The notes: a model not told the origin generated them from the letters alone. DNA of 40,178 nucleotides from Methylococcales bacterium (GCA_003584875.1 QVQD01000171.1:1-40178); one strand, 5' to 3'; positions 20,172-31,205 are shown, counted from the first letter of the stretch. A program made the numbers and translations.

Positions 20172-21062
20172 TTAAGAGATTTTATGCTCTTTACAAAAGT
20201 CTTTTAAATAGGCTAAAAAGTCATCTTTTAAGTCTTTATGTAGCAATGCTTGTTCGACTGTTGCTATTAAAAATCCTAGCTTAGAACCGCAATCATAACG
20301 CTTACCTTCAAACTCATAAGCTAATACGGTTTCATCTTTTAATAAGCTTGCAATAGCATCGGTTAATTGAATTTCTCCACCGGCACCACGCTCGGTGTGC
20401 TCAAGCTTTTCAAAAATTGCAGGGGTTAAAATATAACGACCTACTACAGCCAAATTTGATGGCGCATTTTCGGGCTTAGGCTTTTCAACAATCAATTCTA
20501 TTGGAGCTGATTTTTCTACAAACTCATTAATCTTAACGATTCCATAACTAGCCGATTGTGCAGGATCAATACGTTCAACGCCTATTACAGATGTTTGTTT
20601 TTTATCATGAAGCTCAACCATCTGCGCCATACATCCACGCGAACCATCTTCGACCATATCATCTGCCAAGATCACGGCAAATGGCTCATCACCAATAACA
20701 GGGCGAGCACAATAAACCGCATGCCCCAAACCTAAAGCTTCTGCTTGACGAATAAAGACATAAGAAACATTAGACGGCACAATGCTCTTTAACAGAGCTA
20801 ACAATTCTGTCTTATTTTTTGCTTCTAATTCTTTTTCAAGCTCATAAGCCTTGTCAAAATGATCCATAATGACATTTTTACTACGTCCAGTAACAAATAT
20901 CATAGTATCAATACCTGCTGCAACAGCTTCCTCTACTGCATATTGAATCAAGGGCTTATCAACAATAGGTAACATTTCCTTTGGAGTAGCTTTGGTTGCC
21001 GGTAAAAAGCGCGTACCTAAACCAGCCACTGGAAAAACAGCTTTAGTAATTTTTTTGCTCAT
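20172..21062 (-). CDS. galU: UTP--glucose-1-phosphate uridylyltransferase
   Basis: KKITKAVFPVAGLGTRFLPATKATPKEMLPIVDKPLIQYAVEEAV...FAVILADDMV. Confidence 0.97.
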   Translation of the reverse strand: MSKKITKAVFPVAGLGTRFLPATKATPKEMLPIVDKPLIQYAVEEAVAAGIDTMIFVTGRSKNVIMDHFDKAYELEKELEAKNKTELLALLKSIVPSNVSYVFIRQAEALGLGHAVYCARPVIGDEPFAVILADDMVEDGSRGCMAQMVELHDKKQTSVIGVERIDPAQSASYGIVKINEFVEKSAPIELIVEKPKPENAPSNLAVVGRYILTPAIFEKLEHTERGAGGEIQLTDAIASLLKDETVLAYEFEGKRYDCGSKLGFLIATVEQALLHKDLKDDFLAYLKDFCKEHKIS

Positions 21063-21137
21063 TTTCTACTTCCATTATTTTAATTAATAAGAAATAAGAA
21101 ATAGCTCTTAAATCTTAATTTGAAATTTTATATCGTA

Positions 21138-22538
21138 CTAAGCCCGACCATATTGATCGTCAAAACGAACGATATCATCTTCACCCAAATAACTACCTGA
21201 TTGAACTTCGACAATTTCCAAGGGAATAACGCCAGGATTTTCAAGACAATGAACAACACCCAAAGGAATATAGGTTGATTCATTTTCAGTTATTAATAAT
21301 GTCTCTTTCCCCTTAGTAACCAAGGCTGTACCCTTAACAACCACCCAATGCTCTGCGCGATGATGATGCCGCTGCAAAGACAGTTTAGCACCAGGCTTGA
21401 CTATTATACGTTTAGTCTGATGTCGCTCACCATAATCGACTAAATCATAATTACCCCAAGGTCGAGATGCTTTTCTATGTAAGTCTGCTTCACTACGACC
21501 CAACTGCTTTAATTGATCGACAATTTGCTTGACCTCTTGAACCCTATCTTTTGGTGCAATCATTACTGCATCAGCCGTTTCTACAACCACTAAATCATTT
21601 ACTCCAATAAGCGCTACTAATTTACTTTGAGCATGAATAAACGAATTATGACTATCAACCGTCAATACATCACCACTAATCGCATTACCATGAGCATCTT
21701 TTTCGGTAACATCCCATAAAGCAGACCATGAACCTACATCATTCCAACCGGCATCCAGTGGAATAACAACCGCTTTATCCGTTTTTTCCATGACGGCATA
21801 ATCGATAGAATCAGCAGGACAAGTCCCGAACAATTTTTTATCTAAGCGCACAAAATCCAAATCAACTTTTGCAGCATTTAATGCTTGTCGACAAACACTT
21901 AGCATCTCCGGATTAAATTTTTCCAGCTCACTCAAAAAAGTTCCAGCCTGAAAAGCAAACATACCACTATTCCAGTAATAATCACCACTATTCACATACT
22001 CTTTTGCAGTCTCTGCATCTGGCTTTTCAACAAAGGCAGCCACGCCAAAAGCGGCGCCATGTTGAACGGCATCCCTTTTGATATAACCATAGCCTGTTTC
22101 CGGTTGATTAGGAACAATACCAAAGGTCACCATAAAGCCTTGCTCAGCTAAAATTTTTGCTTGTTCAACAGCTTTATGAAAAGCAACTAAATCGGCAATA
22201 ACATGATCTGCAGGTAAAATCAGTATCACATCTTTTTCTGATGTTGCGCTGAGAGCTGCCATTGTTACAGCGGGCGCGGTATTTTTACCCATTGGCTCGA
22301 GAATAATAGCAGATGGCTTTGCTCCTATTTCTAACAATTGCTCAGCCATCATAAAACGATGATTTTCATTACAAACTGCAATCGGTGCTTTTAATTCTGG
22401 CACACCATTCAATCTGAGTAATGTTTCCTGAATCATAGTGTGATTAGAAACTAATGGCAGAAATTGTTTTGGATATTGTCCGCGAGAAAGCGGCCATAGG
22501 CGCGTTCCTGAACCACCTGATAAAATAACGGGAATCAT
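21138..22538 (-). CDS. manC: Mannose-1-phosphate guanylyltransferase / mannose-6-phosphate isomerase
   Basis: MIPVILSGGSGTRLWPLSRGQYPKQFLPL...; C-terminal cupin KRIIVKPGAKLSLQRHHHRAEHWVVVKGTALVT. Confidence 0.95.
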   Translation of the reverse strand: MIPVILSGGSGTRLWPLSRGQYPKQFLPLVSNHTMIQETLLRLNGVPELKAPIAVCNENHRFMMAEQLLEIGAKPSAIILEPMGKNTAPAVTMAALSATSEKDVILILPADHVIADLVAFHKAVEQAKILAEQGFMVTFGIVPNQPETGYGYIKRDAVQHGAAFGVAAFVEKPDAETAKEYVNSGDYYWNSGMFAFQAGTFLSELEKFNPEMLSVCRQALNAAKVDLDFVRLDKKLFGTCPADSIDYAVMEKTDKAVVIPLDAGWNDVGSWSALWDVTEKDAHGNAISGDVLTVDSHNSFIHAQSKLVALIGVNDLVVVETADAVMIAPKDRVQEVKQIVDQLKQLGRSEADLHRKASRPWGNYDLVDYGERHQTKRIIVKPGAKLSLQRHHHRAEHWVVVKGTALVTKGKETLLITENESTYIPLGVVHCLENPGVIPLEIVEVQSGSYLGEDDIVRFDDQYGRA

Positions 22539-22643
22539 AATTATTTCCTTAAACCTTGGAGTGTGAGTAAATCATTCACTGTTTTTATTTTAACATTGCT
22601 TAAACGTATACAGTAAATATGTTAAACATTTATGTTACGGATA

Positions 22644-23258
22644 TTAGTCAACTATTTTTATCAATCCTCGCTGCACTAGCAACTTAATCACAAGCTCAAC
22701 ACTTTCCGATAGTGTTTGCTCATGAGTATTAACTATTAACTCTGGATTCTCTGGTACTTCATAAGGCGAATCAATGCCGGTAAAAAATGGTATTTCACCA
22801 GCTCTAGCTTTTTTATATAAGCCTTTTACATCACGTTGCTCACAAGTTTCAATAGGACATGAACAATATATTTCTAAAAAATCACCTGAAGGGACTAGTT
22901 TCCTAGCTATATCACGATCGGATATGAACGGCGAAATAAAGGCCGTCAAAGTAATAATTCCGGCCTCAGTCATTAACTTAGCCAGTTCACCTATCCGCCT
23001 AATATTTTCAGTGCGATCGCTATCAGTAAAACCAAGATCGCCACATAGGCCTTGGCGAACATTATCTCCATCAAGCACATAGGTCGAAATTCCCTTGCTA
23101 TATAGATAATTTTCTACCGCATGGGCTAATGTTGATTTACCAGATCCAGATAAACCGGTAAACCAAAGAATTACACTTTTATGGGCATGCAAGGCCTCCC
23201 TATCTGCCCGAGAAACGCTTGAATGATGCCAAACTATATTTGTACTTTTTATTTTCAT
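22644..23258 (-). CDS. cysC: Adenylyl-sulfate kinase
   Basis: [68 protein letters not shown]. Confidence 0.95.
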   Translation of the reverse strand: MKIKSTNIVWHHSSVSRADREALHAHKSVILWFTGLSGSGKSTLAHAVENYLYSKGISTYVLDGDNVRQGLCGDLGFTDSDRTENIRRIGELAKLMTEAGIITLTAFISPFISDRDIARKLVPSGDFLEIYCSCPIETCEQRDVKGLYKKARAGEIPFFTGIDSPYEVPENPELIVNTHEQTLSESVELVIKLLVQRGLIKIVD

Positions 23259-23288
23259 AGGAAGATTAAACAATCATATTAAGTGCAT

Positions 23289-24245
23289 TTAAGAATATTT
23301 TTTTTCAAACTCAGCAATAAACAAAGGCAATTGTTCATAAGGCAAATGATTAATTCCAGCCGCACCTTTACGGCCACCACCCGTAGCAAACAATGAACAT
23401 AACTCATCAGCCCCAACCTTATTAACTAATGGTGCACGCAAACTAATTTGATAACCTCCAAGTGAATTGTAACTAATGAGGGCATGAGCACGAATAGGCA
23501 TTTTATTAGCCAATTCATTAGCAAATACTCCACTAATTCGCCTTGCCCAAGCCTCATCAGGCAATCTATAAAGTGCAATACTGGCCGTGCAGTATTCTTC
23601 TTTTACAGTTTGCGCTTTAGCTATATCTTCTGCGTAACCTTCTAAGAGCTGGAGGTAACTGCTATTATTAGCCGCCATATAATCAAAAGGTGATTCGTAA
23701 GCCACTAATTCTTTATATAAAACATCAGGACTAAAATGTAAATCACTGACCAAGCTACCACAAGCATTATAATTCAGACAGACCCCTAAACGTCTAAGCT
23801 CATTAAGTTGCCTAGCCGATATTGATAGATGCAAAGCAAGTCGCTCCGCACTTGTAATAAGATTATCACCATAAGCTGCAGCCACAGCCCATGCTCTGTA
23901 TTTGCCATCCAAAAATTGATCAACCAACAAACTTGTACAGGTATTAGCCCCAGTATCAATTAAAGTGATCAGCCTTTCATGTTGAGGAATTTCTCCTGCC
24001 TCATGATGATCAACATAAAATACCGACGCGCCTTGCTTTAGTATTCTATCTAAATCAGTGCGATTTTTTTGTAAAGAAATATCCAATATTGTCACAACAT
24101 CATCTACTTGAGCTTCTACTTGCTTCAATAGTTGAATATCTCTTTTTACGCCAGTTACCAATTTAGTCTGAGCAGGCTTTGCCAAGCGTAACTGTATAAG
24201 CGCACAAATACCATCTGCATCACCATTAAAAACATCAATTAACAC
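23289..24245 (-). CDS. DHH/DHHA1 family phosphoesterase
   Basis: MLIDVFNGDADGICA, VFYVDHHEAGE, and C-terminal ATGGGRKGAAGIN (DHHA1-like). Confidence 0.85.
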   Translation of the reverse strand: MLIDVFNGDADGICALIQLRLAKPAQTKLVTGVKRDIQLLKQVEAQVDDVVTILDISLQKNRTDLDRILKQGASVFYVDHHEAGEIPQHERLITLIDTGANTCTSLLVDQFLDGKYRAWAVAAAYGDNLITSAERLALHLSISARQLNELRRLGVCLNYNACGSLVSDLHFSPDVLYKELVAYESPFDYMAANNSSYLQLLEGYAEDIAKAQTVKEEYCTASIALYRLPDEAWARRISGVFANELANKMPIRAHALISYNSLGGYQISLRAPLVNKVGADELCSLFATGGGRKGAAGINHLPYEQLPLFIAEFEKKYS

Positions 24246-24373
24246 TCATTACTCCCACCTTAATTGCCGCTGAGCATTTTACCTGAGTATTGTTGCAAAT
24301 AAAAACTTCATAACGATAAATACACTTTTAGAGGTAAAATACTTTAAAAATATAGACCTAAACTCTTATCTTT

Positions 24374-25477
24374 ATGACAACCCAAACATCCACTTTAAGC
24401 TTACGTTTTTTTTCTGCTTCATTAAATCGCATACTTCCTAATGCACAAGCTATTTATTTAGCGATTATTTTAATTGTTACTTTTGTTTTAATTTACAGCT
24501 TATCTGACTTATTGATGCCTGTTTTTGCTTCTATCGTCTTCGCTTACCTGCTAGAAGGCTTGGTAGGTAAAGTCATAAACTTAGGCTTATCTCGAATAGT
24601 TTCGGTGTACTTAGTTTTCTCTTGCTTCATGACTTGCTTAGGTTTCTTATTATTTTATTTGATGCCAATAGTTTCACAACAAGCAGTTGAACTTATACAA
24701 AATATCCCCGTTATTATTAACCGAACTCAAACACTAGTAATGCGTTTACCAGAACTATACCCCAAATTAATTTCAGAAAATAAAATTCAACAAATGACTT
24801 TTGCCATACAACAAGAGTTATTAACCTATGGTCAAAATGTACTTTCTTTATCTGCTGCCTCTGTAGTTGGCATTGTCAGCGCCATGATTTATTTATTTTT
24901 AGTACCCATGATGGTTTTTTTCTTCTTAAAAGATAAAAAACTACTAATAGATTGGTTTTTACAGTTTATGCCTAAGCAAAGACATTTAACTGTACGTGTA
25001 TGGGAAGAAGTTGATATACAAATTGGCAATTATGTCCGAGGCAAATTTTCTGAGGTACTGATTCTTTGGTTTGTTAGTTTCATCACCTTTACAAGCATGG
25101 ACTTAAATTACGCCATGCTATTAGCCGTATTAATGGGGATACAGGTCATCATTCCTTATATAGGCGCGACACTTATTACGTTTCCTGTGCTTGGAGTTGC
25201 TTATTTCCAATGGGGACTAAGTGGCGACCAATTCATGTACCTTGTGATTGCCTATTCAATTATTCAAGCATTAGATGGTGTTGTTCTAGTTCCAGTATTA
25301 TTTTCCGAAGCAGTCAATTTACATGCCGTAGCTATTATCGTAGCCATTTTATTCTTTGGCGGAGTATGGGGCTTTTGGGGGGTTTTCTTTGCTATTCCAT
25401 TAGCGACTGTTGTTAAAGCTGTCCTAACAGCTTGGCCAAGATTGGGTGATACAGATACGGAGATTTATTCAGCTTAG
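24374..25477 (+). CDS. AI-2E family transporter (PerM-like)
   Basis: Multi-TM protein; VVSAMIYLFLVPMMVFFFLKDKKLL...GNYVRGKFSEVLILWFVSF...GGVWGFWGVFFAIPLATVVKAVLTAWP. Confidence 0.9.
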   Translation: MTTQTSTLSLRFFSASLNRILPNAQAIYLAIILIVTFVLIYSLSDLLMPVFASIVFAYLLEGLVGKVINLGLSRIVSVYLVFSCFMTCLGFLLFYLMPIVSQQAVELIQNIPVIINRTQTLVMRLPELYPKLISENKIQQMTFAIQQELLTYGQNVLSLSAASVVGIVSAMIYLFLVPMMVFFFLKDKKLLIDWFLQFMPKQRHLTVRVWEEVDIQIGNYVRGKFSEVLILWFVSFITFTSMDLNYAMLLAVLMGIQVIIPYIGATLITFPVLGVAYFQWGLSGDQFMYLVIAYSIIQALDGVVLVPVLFSEAVNLHAVAIIVAILFFGGVWGFWGVFFAIPLATVVKAVLTAWPRLGDTDTEIYSA

Positions 25478-25634
25478 GCTCTTCAGTCATAATGCGACTG
25501 ATCAACTTATGCGCTATTTTTTGAAAGTGCATTAAGAAACTTTGTTTAAATTATACTGGGGCGTGCGTGCAGGAAGGTTTTTTCAGCCCATTTCTAGAGA
25601 TGCCCACAGTTCAAATATTTGCACCTACATTAAG

Positions 25635-26109
25635 TGTAGGCTGGATAAACACTAGAGACTTTGTAAGTATTCATTAATTTCATTAATTGCCCACAGTTGA
25701 GGGCAAGAAAAAAGATTCGGTTTTAGGGCATAGGCATCTACACAAATAATTGTTAGCATTCCCACGCGCGAACGATAACATTGTGGTGAAGATCGTAGGG
25801 GCGTATTGCATACGCCCTTATAAAATAAGCTCTATAACATTGGACTTTCGATGTTGGGCGTATGCAATACGCCCCTACGGTGTTTTTTGTCGTTTCCACG
25901 CCGACAAGAAACTTGTGTAATTACCTATGGTTTTAGGGGTGACAGATTCGCCTAGTAATCCGATGTCCCAAAATACAGGGCAAATTTGTCGCCCCTACAA
26001 ATGCTTAACTTTGAGTAGTGAGGGTTGGTGCGGGATAGTATCCAGGGCTAATGATATCGTTTTTGATGATTATGAAAAATACTTTCACAGTCTCGCTAGC
26101 GCATCCACC
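25635..26109. repeat. Second long element of the GGATAAGCG/ACTTTCACAGTCTC family, interrupted by a nested MITE
   Basis: gtaggctggataaacactagagactttgtaagtatt at the left; aatactttcacagtctcgctagcgcatccacc at the right, as inverted arms. Confidence 0.6.
25720..25938. mobile_element. CATAGGTATC-family MITE, copy 3 (long form, opposite orientation), with 9-bp target duplication
   Basis: Element 25729-25929; perfect direct repeat GTTTTAGGG at 25720-25728 and 25930-25938. Confidence 0.9.
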
Positions 26110-26221
26110 AAGACAATGAATGGTATAAGACACTTAACAAATTAATAAACTAACCGATTTCGACCTAAACGGTGGATGCGCTGACGCTTATCCACCCTAT
26201 AATATTATTAGGTCAGCTTAA

Positions 26222-26527
26222 TTAATCTGCTATTTCATATTGATCCCTAGCATCGTCTACGCGATCACGTAATTCTTTGCCAGGCTTAAAGTGTGGAACA
26301 TGCTTTTCAGACAAGCTTACAGACTCACCTGTTTTTGGATTTCGGCCAATTCTAGGAGGTCGCTTATGCAGAGAAAAGCTACCAAACCCTCTAATCTCAA
26401 TTCTATTGCCAGTAGATAAAGCCTGATTCATTTTTTCAATCAAACACTTTACAGCGAGCTCTACCTCTTTCAATGCTAAAAGGGGTTGTTTTTTAGCGAG
26501 CGCTTCAATTAACTCTGATTTTGTCAC
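26222..26527 (-). CDS. ihfB: Integration host factor subunit beta
   Basis: [70 protein letters not shown]; located downstream of rpsA. Confidence 0.96.
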   Translation of the reverse strand: MTKSELIEALAKKQPLLALKEVELAVKCLIEKMNQALSTGNRIEIRGFGSFSLHKRPPRIGRNPKTGESVSLSEKHVPHFKPGKELRDRVDDARDQYEIAD

Positions 26528-26539
26528 ATATTATCCTGT

Positions 26540-26577
26540 AAAAAAACAAGAGGCTCTGCAATAAAACAGAGCCTCTT
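26540..26577 (-). terminator. Rho-independent terminator of rpsA
   Basis: Minus strand AAGAGGCTCTG-ttttattg-CAGAGCCTCTT followed by GTTTTTTT. Confidence 0.85.
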
Positions 26578-26592
26578 TATTACTTGATTAAT

Positions 26593-28254
26593 TTATTTTT
26601 CTAACTGCTTAAAAAGGTCAGCCATCGTAGGTGTTCCAACTGATTGTTGGGTATGATCCTTAATGGTATGAGTTTCTTCATCTTGATCTTTTGCTTTAAT
26701 TGACAATGAGATCGACTTGCTCTTCTTATCAACACCGATGAATTTAGCCTCAAGTACATCGCCTTCTTTCAGTAAAGTACGAGCATCTTCAACGCGATCA
26801 CGTTGTATTTCAGAAGCGCGTAAATAACCTTCAACATTATCAGCTAATAAAATAATTGCGCCTTTAGCGTCAACTTCTTTGATAGTACCTTTTACCAAAC
26901 TACCTTTTTCATTGGTCGCTAAGAAATTTTGGAAAGGATCTTGTTCTAACTGCTTAATGCCTAGAGAGATACGTTCACGCTCAGAATCTACCGCTAAAAT
27001 AACAGTTTCTAATTCATCACCTTTCTTAAACTCACGTACTGAGTTTTCGCCATCATCTGCCCATGAAATATCAGACATGTGGACTAAACCATCAATACCG
27101 CCATCTAAGCCGATGAAAATACCGAAATCAGTAATAGATTTGATTTTTCCTGAGATTTTATCGCCTTTGTTATGAGTTGCTGCAAATTCATCCCATGGAT
27201 TAGTTTTGCATTGTTTCATACCTAAAGAAATACGACGACGCTCTTCATCAATTTCGATAACCATAACTTCAACGTCATCACCTAACTGAACTAATTTAGA
27301 TGGATTAACATTTTTGTTGGTCCAATCCATTTCAGAAACGTGAACCAAACCTTCAACACCCTCTTCAATTTCAACAAAGCAACCATAGTCGGTTAAGTTA
27401 TTTACTTTACCGAATACACGTGTACCGGCTGGGTATCTACGAGCAATGTTTTGCCATGGATCTTCACCCATTTGCTTCATGCCCAATGAAACACGGTTTT
27501 TATCTTTATCGTATTTCAAGACTTTAACTTTGATTTCTTGACCGATTTCAACACATTCAGATGGGTGACGTACGCGTCTCCATGCCATATCAGTAATATG
27601 TAACAGACCGTCAATACCGCCCAAATCAATAAACGCGCCGTAATCAGTAAGATTTTTAACAACACCGGTAACTACTGCACCTTCTTCCAGTGTTTTCAGC
27701 AATTCTTCTCTTTCTGCGCTGTATTCTTTTTCTACAACCGCACGACGAGATAAAACAACGTTATTACGTTTCTGATCGATTTTAATAACTTTGAATTCAA
27801 GATCACGATTTTCTAAGAAAGTCGTATCTCTGATAGGACGAACGTCAACTAAAGAACCTGGTAAGAAGGCACGCAATGCGCCAACAGATACTGTGAAACC
27901 GCCACGGACTTTGCCAGTGATTTGACCCACAATAGTGGCTTCTTTTTCAAATGCAGTTTCAAGTTCGAACCAAGCCTTATTTTTCTTCGCTTTATCTCTA
28001 GAAAGAAGCGTAGCGCCTAAACCATCTTCGAACAAATCCAAAGCAACTTCAACTTCATCGCCAATTGAAACTTCCAATTCACCAGCGTTGTTTAAAAATT
28101 GCCATTTAGGAATAACGCCTTCAGATTTAGAATGCGTACTAACAATAACCATGTCATTTTCAATATCAATGACTGTACCGATCAACATGGCACCAGGACT
28201 CATCTTAGTTCTGGTTAAACTTTCTTCTAGTAATGCAGCAAAGCTTTCGCTCAT
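26593..28254 (-). CDS. rpsA: 30S ribosomal protein S1
   Basis: Six S1 repeats (e.g. [37 protein letters not shown]); start [13 protein letters not shown] at 28254. Confidence 0.98.
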   Translation of the reverse strand: MSESFAALLEESLTRTKMSPGAMLIGTVIDIENDMVIVSTHSKSEGVIPKWQFLNNAGELEVSIGDEVEVALDLFEDGLGATLLSRDKAKKNKAWFELETAFEKEATIVGQITGKVRGGFTVSVGALRAFLPGSLVDVRPIRDTTFLENRDLEFKVIKIDQKRNNVVLSRRAVVEKEYSAEREELLKTLEEGAVVTGVVKNLTDYGAFIDLGGIDGLLHITDMAWRRVRHPSECVEIGQEIKVKVLKYDKDKNRVSLGMKQMGEDPWQNIARRYPAGTRVFGKVNNLTDYGCFVEIEEGVEGLVHVSEMDWTNKNVNPSKLVQLGDDVEVMVIEIDEERRRISLGMKQCKTNPWDEFAATHNKGDKISGKIKSITDFGIFIGLDGGIDGLVHMSDISWADDGENSVREFKKGDELETVILAVDSERERISLGIKQLEQDPFQNFLATNEKGSLVKGTIKEVDAKGAIILLADNVEGYLRASEIQRDRVEDARTLLKEGDVLEAKFIGVDKKSKSISLSIKAKDQDEETHTIKDHTQQSVGTPTMADLFKQLEK

Positions 28255-28309
28255 TTTATTATTTCCCAAGCTTATCGAAACTCGAACAAGCCTTTTCTTT
28301 ATCAAAGTT

Positions 28310-28338
28310 AAAAAAAACCACACTTACAAATAGTGTAG
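28310..28338 (-). terminator. Intrinsic terminator/attenuator in the cmk-rpsA intergenic leader
   Basis: Minus strand CTACACT-atttgta-AGTGTGG followed by TTTTTTTT. Confidence 0.65.
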
Positions 28339-28353
28339 CCATATGAAAAATCC

Positions 28354-29010
28354 TTAACGGATTAAATTTAAAACCTCTTCAATGACTGAATCTATAGTCA
28401 TCTCGGAAGAATCAATATAAAGGGATCCACTCGCCATAGCTAATGGAGCGGTTTCACGTTCCATATCGCGGCGATCACGAGCTTCGATCTCACTTTTTAT
28501 TTCGGCAAGATTAGCATCAATTTCTTTTTCTTTCAACTGTTTATATCTTCTTTCCGCTCTTTTTTCTGCGCTAGCAGTTAAAAATACTTTATTTTTAGCG
28601 TCTGGAAAAACAACCGTACCCATATCTCGACCATCAGCAACCAAGCCAGGCAACTGCCTAAAATCTTTCTGCTTCTGCAGCAATACCGCCCTAACTTCAG
28701 GTATAACTGCTATTCGAGAAGCGATATTTCCAGTACTTTCAAGCCCTAACTGATCAGTAATATCTTTGCCATTAAGCTTAACTATTAGGGTATCGCCACA
28801 CTCGAACTCTAACACCATAGATTGCGTTACTTTAATAATGTCACCGATATTAGCCAAATCAACAGAAGCATTTTGAATCGCAATAGCCACTGATCTATAA
28901 ATAGAACCGCTATCCAAATAATGCCAGCCTAGTTTTTTTGCCACTAAGCGACTAACAGTACCTTTACCCGCCCCACTAGGACCATCTATCGTTAAGACAG
29001 GTGCTAGCAT
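28354..29010 (-). CDS. cmk: (d)CMP kinase
   Basis: MLAPVLTIDGPSGAGKGTVSRLVAKKLGWHYLDSGSIYRSVA...VADGRDMGTVVFPDA. Confidence 0.97.
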   Translation of the reverse strand: MLAPVLTIDGPSGAGKGTVSRLVAKKLGWHYLDSGSIYRSVAIAIQNASVDLANIGDIIKVTQSMVLEFECGDTLIVKLNGKDITDQLGLESTGNIASRIAVIPEVRAVLLQKQKDFRQLPGLVADGRDMGTVVFPDAKNKVFLTASAEKRAERRYKQLKEKEIDANLAEIKSEIEARDRRDMERETAPLAMASGSLYIDSSEMTIDSVIEEVLNLIR

Positions 29011-31205
29011 TAAGACTCCTCACAAACCAAAGCTAAACCTAAGCGATGCACCAAATCTTTGAATTCAGGAAAAGAGGTATTCACATTAGCACAATCTAAA
29101 ATAGTGATATCTGCATTAGCACGTAATCCAGCTATAGAAAACGCCATAGCAATACGATGATCACCATGTGAAGTCACTGTTCCTCCACCTATCGCACCAC
29201 CTTGAATAACCATACCATCATGAGTCGGTTGCGCGTCTACACCTAATATTTGCAAGCCATCCGCCATCACTTGAATTCGATCTGATTCTTTAACCCTCAA
29301 TTCTTCAGCACCGCTTAAGCGCGTCTGACCTTTTGCGCAAGCAGCGGCAACAAATAATACGGGGAATTCATCAATCGCTAAGGGCACCAATGCTTCAGGA
29401 ATATCAATACCTGTTAACGGACTATAAACTACATGTAAATCAGCGACTGGCTCACCACCGACAATACGCTCATTCAACACTTCAATATTTGCACCCATTA
29501 AACGTAAAATATCAATCACGCCAGTACGGGTAGGATTGATTCCCACATGCTTTAGCAATAAATCAGAACCTGGTGCAATTGATGCGCCGACCAAAAAGAA
29601 AGCCGCCGAAGAAATATCACTAGGCACATCAATATCAGCAGCTGTTAACTTACCCTCAGCGGTAATACTGACCTTGCTACCCTGTTGTTTAACAGGATAA
29701 GAGAATCCTGACAACATACGTTCGGTATGATCACGAGTAGGCGCTGGCTCAGTCACGCTAGTCTCTCCAGCAGCATACATACCGGCCAACAACAAACACG
29801 ATTTTACCTGAGCACTAGCCATAGGCATTACATAATCAATGCCATGCAACTGACCTGCCTTACCAGTAATGTAAAGAGGTGCAGTACCATTTTCGGTCGC
29901 TTTTATATCAGCACCCATTAGTGCTAATGGCTCAGTAACTCGCTTCATGGGTCTGCCAGATAAAGACTTATCACCGGTCAACACTGAATTAAAAGACTGC
30001 CCCGCTAACAATCCGCTCAACAAGCGCATGGAAGTTCCTGAATTACCTAGATACAAATCGTTTTTAGGTGCTTTCAAACCGTGTTTACCCACACCATGAA
30101 TAGTCAAACAACCATCAACAGGCCCTTCGATCTCAACACCCATATCGCGAAAAGCTTGCAAGGTCGCCAAGGCATCTTCAGCCTCTAAAAAACCTTTAAC
30201 ATGAGTAACACCGTCAGCCAATGAACCTAGCATAATAGAACGATGTGACATAGACTTATCACCCGGTACTCGCGCTTCACCCTGCAACATCCCGCCCGGC
30301 TGAACTTTAAATGTAATTGTTTTAGTCATATTACCTTCAAACTGATTAAGAAAGCGCTGCCTTGCAGTGTTGGCATACGCAAAGATTTCAAAAAGCTGCT
30401 GGCCATCATCATGTTCCAACAGAGACTGTATTTTTTCGAGCTGTGCTCTGGTTTGTTGCAGTAAAGGGATAATTTCATTTTTATTTGCTAAACAAATATC
30501 TCGCCACATTGTAGGGTCGCTAGATGCGATCCGCGTAAAATCTCTAAAGCCACCTGCCGCATAATTAAAAATCTCATTTTGCTCATCTTGATGACCCAGC
30601 ATCTCAACTAAAGCAAAAGCCAGTACATGTGGCAAATGACTGGTTGCCGCCAATATCGCATCATGCTTCTCCACATCCATCAAAGACACTTCAGAACCAC
30701 AACGTTCCCAGAAGCTTCGTATTTGTTGCAATGCATCTTGGCAAGTATGATTAAGTGGTGAAATAATCAAACGCTTATTGACGAACAAATCATCAACAGC
30801 CGCCTCAACCCCACTTTGCTCGCCACCAGCGATAGGATGTGCCAATACAAAATTACTAGGCACTACACCAAAAACTCTCTGCGCTGCAGCAACGACACTG
30901 CCTTTAGTGCTACCAACATCGGTATAAATTGTGCGATCTGACCAAACAGGCTGCAACAAAGCAAGTATGCTTTCAATAGATTCAACTGGAGTAGCAATAA
31001 CGACACAATCTGCATCTTTTACTGCCTCCTCTATGTGCAGAGTGTAATTATCTATAACACCTAAACGCTTTGCAGCTTCTAAGTTTTCAAGATCCTCTAA
31101 ACGACCATAACCAAGTATATTGTTACTTAAAGCGTTTATTCTGGCTGCACGGGCGACTGAGCCACCCATTAAGCCAACACCAATAACACAAAGTTTATCG
31201 AACAT
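29010..31205 (-). CDS. tyrA-aroA: Bifunctional prephenate dehydrogenase / 3-phosphoshikimate 1-carboxyvinyltransferase (TyrA-AroA fusion)
   Basis: N-terminal CVIGVGLMGGSVARAAR (TyrA); C-terminal VPGDKSMSHRSIMLGSLADG, GNSGTSMRLLSGLLAGQ, DHRIAMAFSIAGL (EPSP synthase) in one uninterrupted 731-aa frame. Confidence 0.95.
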   Translation of the reverse strand: MFDKLCVIGVGLMGGSVARAARINALSNNILGYGRLEDLENLEAAKRLGVIDNYTLHIEEAVKDADCVVIATPVESIESILALLQPVWSDRTIYTDVGSTKGSVVAAAQRVFGVVPSNFVLAHPIAGGEQSGVEAAVDDLFVNKRLIISPLNHTCQDALQQIRSFWERCGSEVSLMDVEKHDAILAATSHLPHVLAFALVEMLGHQDEQNEIFNYAAGGFRDFTRIASSDPTMWRDICLANKNEIIPLLQQTRAQLEKIQSLLEHDDGQQLFEIFAYANTARQRFLNQFEGNMTKTITFKVQPGGMLQGEARVPGDKSMSHRSIMLGSLADGVTHVKGFLEAEDALATLQAFRDMGVEIEGPVDGCLTIHGVGKHGLKAPKNDLYLGNSGTSMRLLSGLLAGQSFNSVLTGDKSLSGRPMKRVTEPLALMGADIKATENGTAPLYITGKAGQLHGIDYVMPMASAQVKSCLLLAGMYAAGETSVTEPAPTRDHTERMLSGFSYPVKQQGSKVSITAEGKLTAADIDVPSDISSAAFFLVGASIAPGSDLLLKHVGINPTRTGVIDILRLMGANIEVLNERIVGGEPVADLHVVYSPLTGIDIPEALVPLAIDEFPVLFVAAACAKGQTRLSGAEELRVKESDRIQVMADGLQILGVDAQPTHDGMVIQGGAIGGGTVTSHGDHRIAMAFSIAGLRANADITILDCANVNTSFPEFKDLVHRLGLALVCEES

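Noticed and set aside
25927-26145. 72-aa plus-strand ORF
   Set aside because: Spans the MITE edge and repeat arms; no protein family signature.
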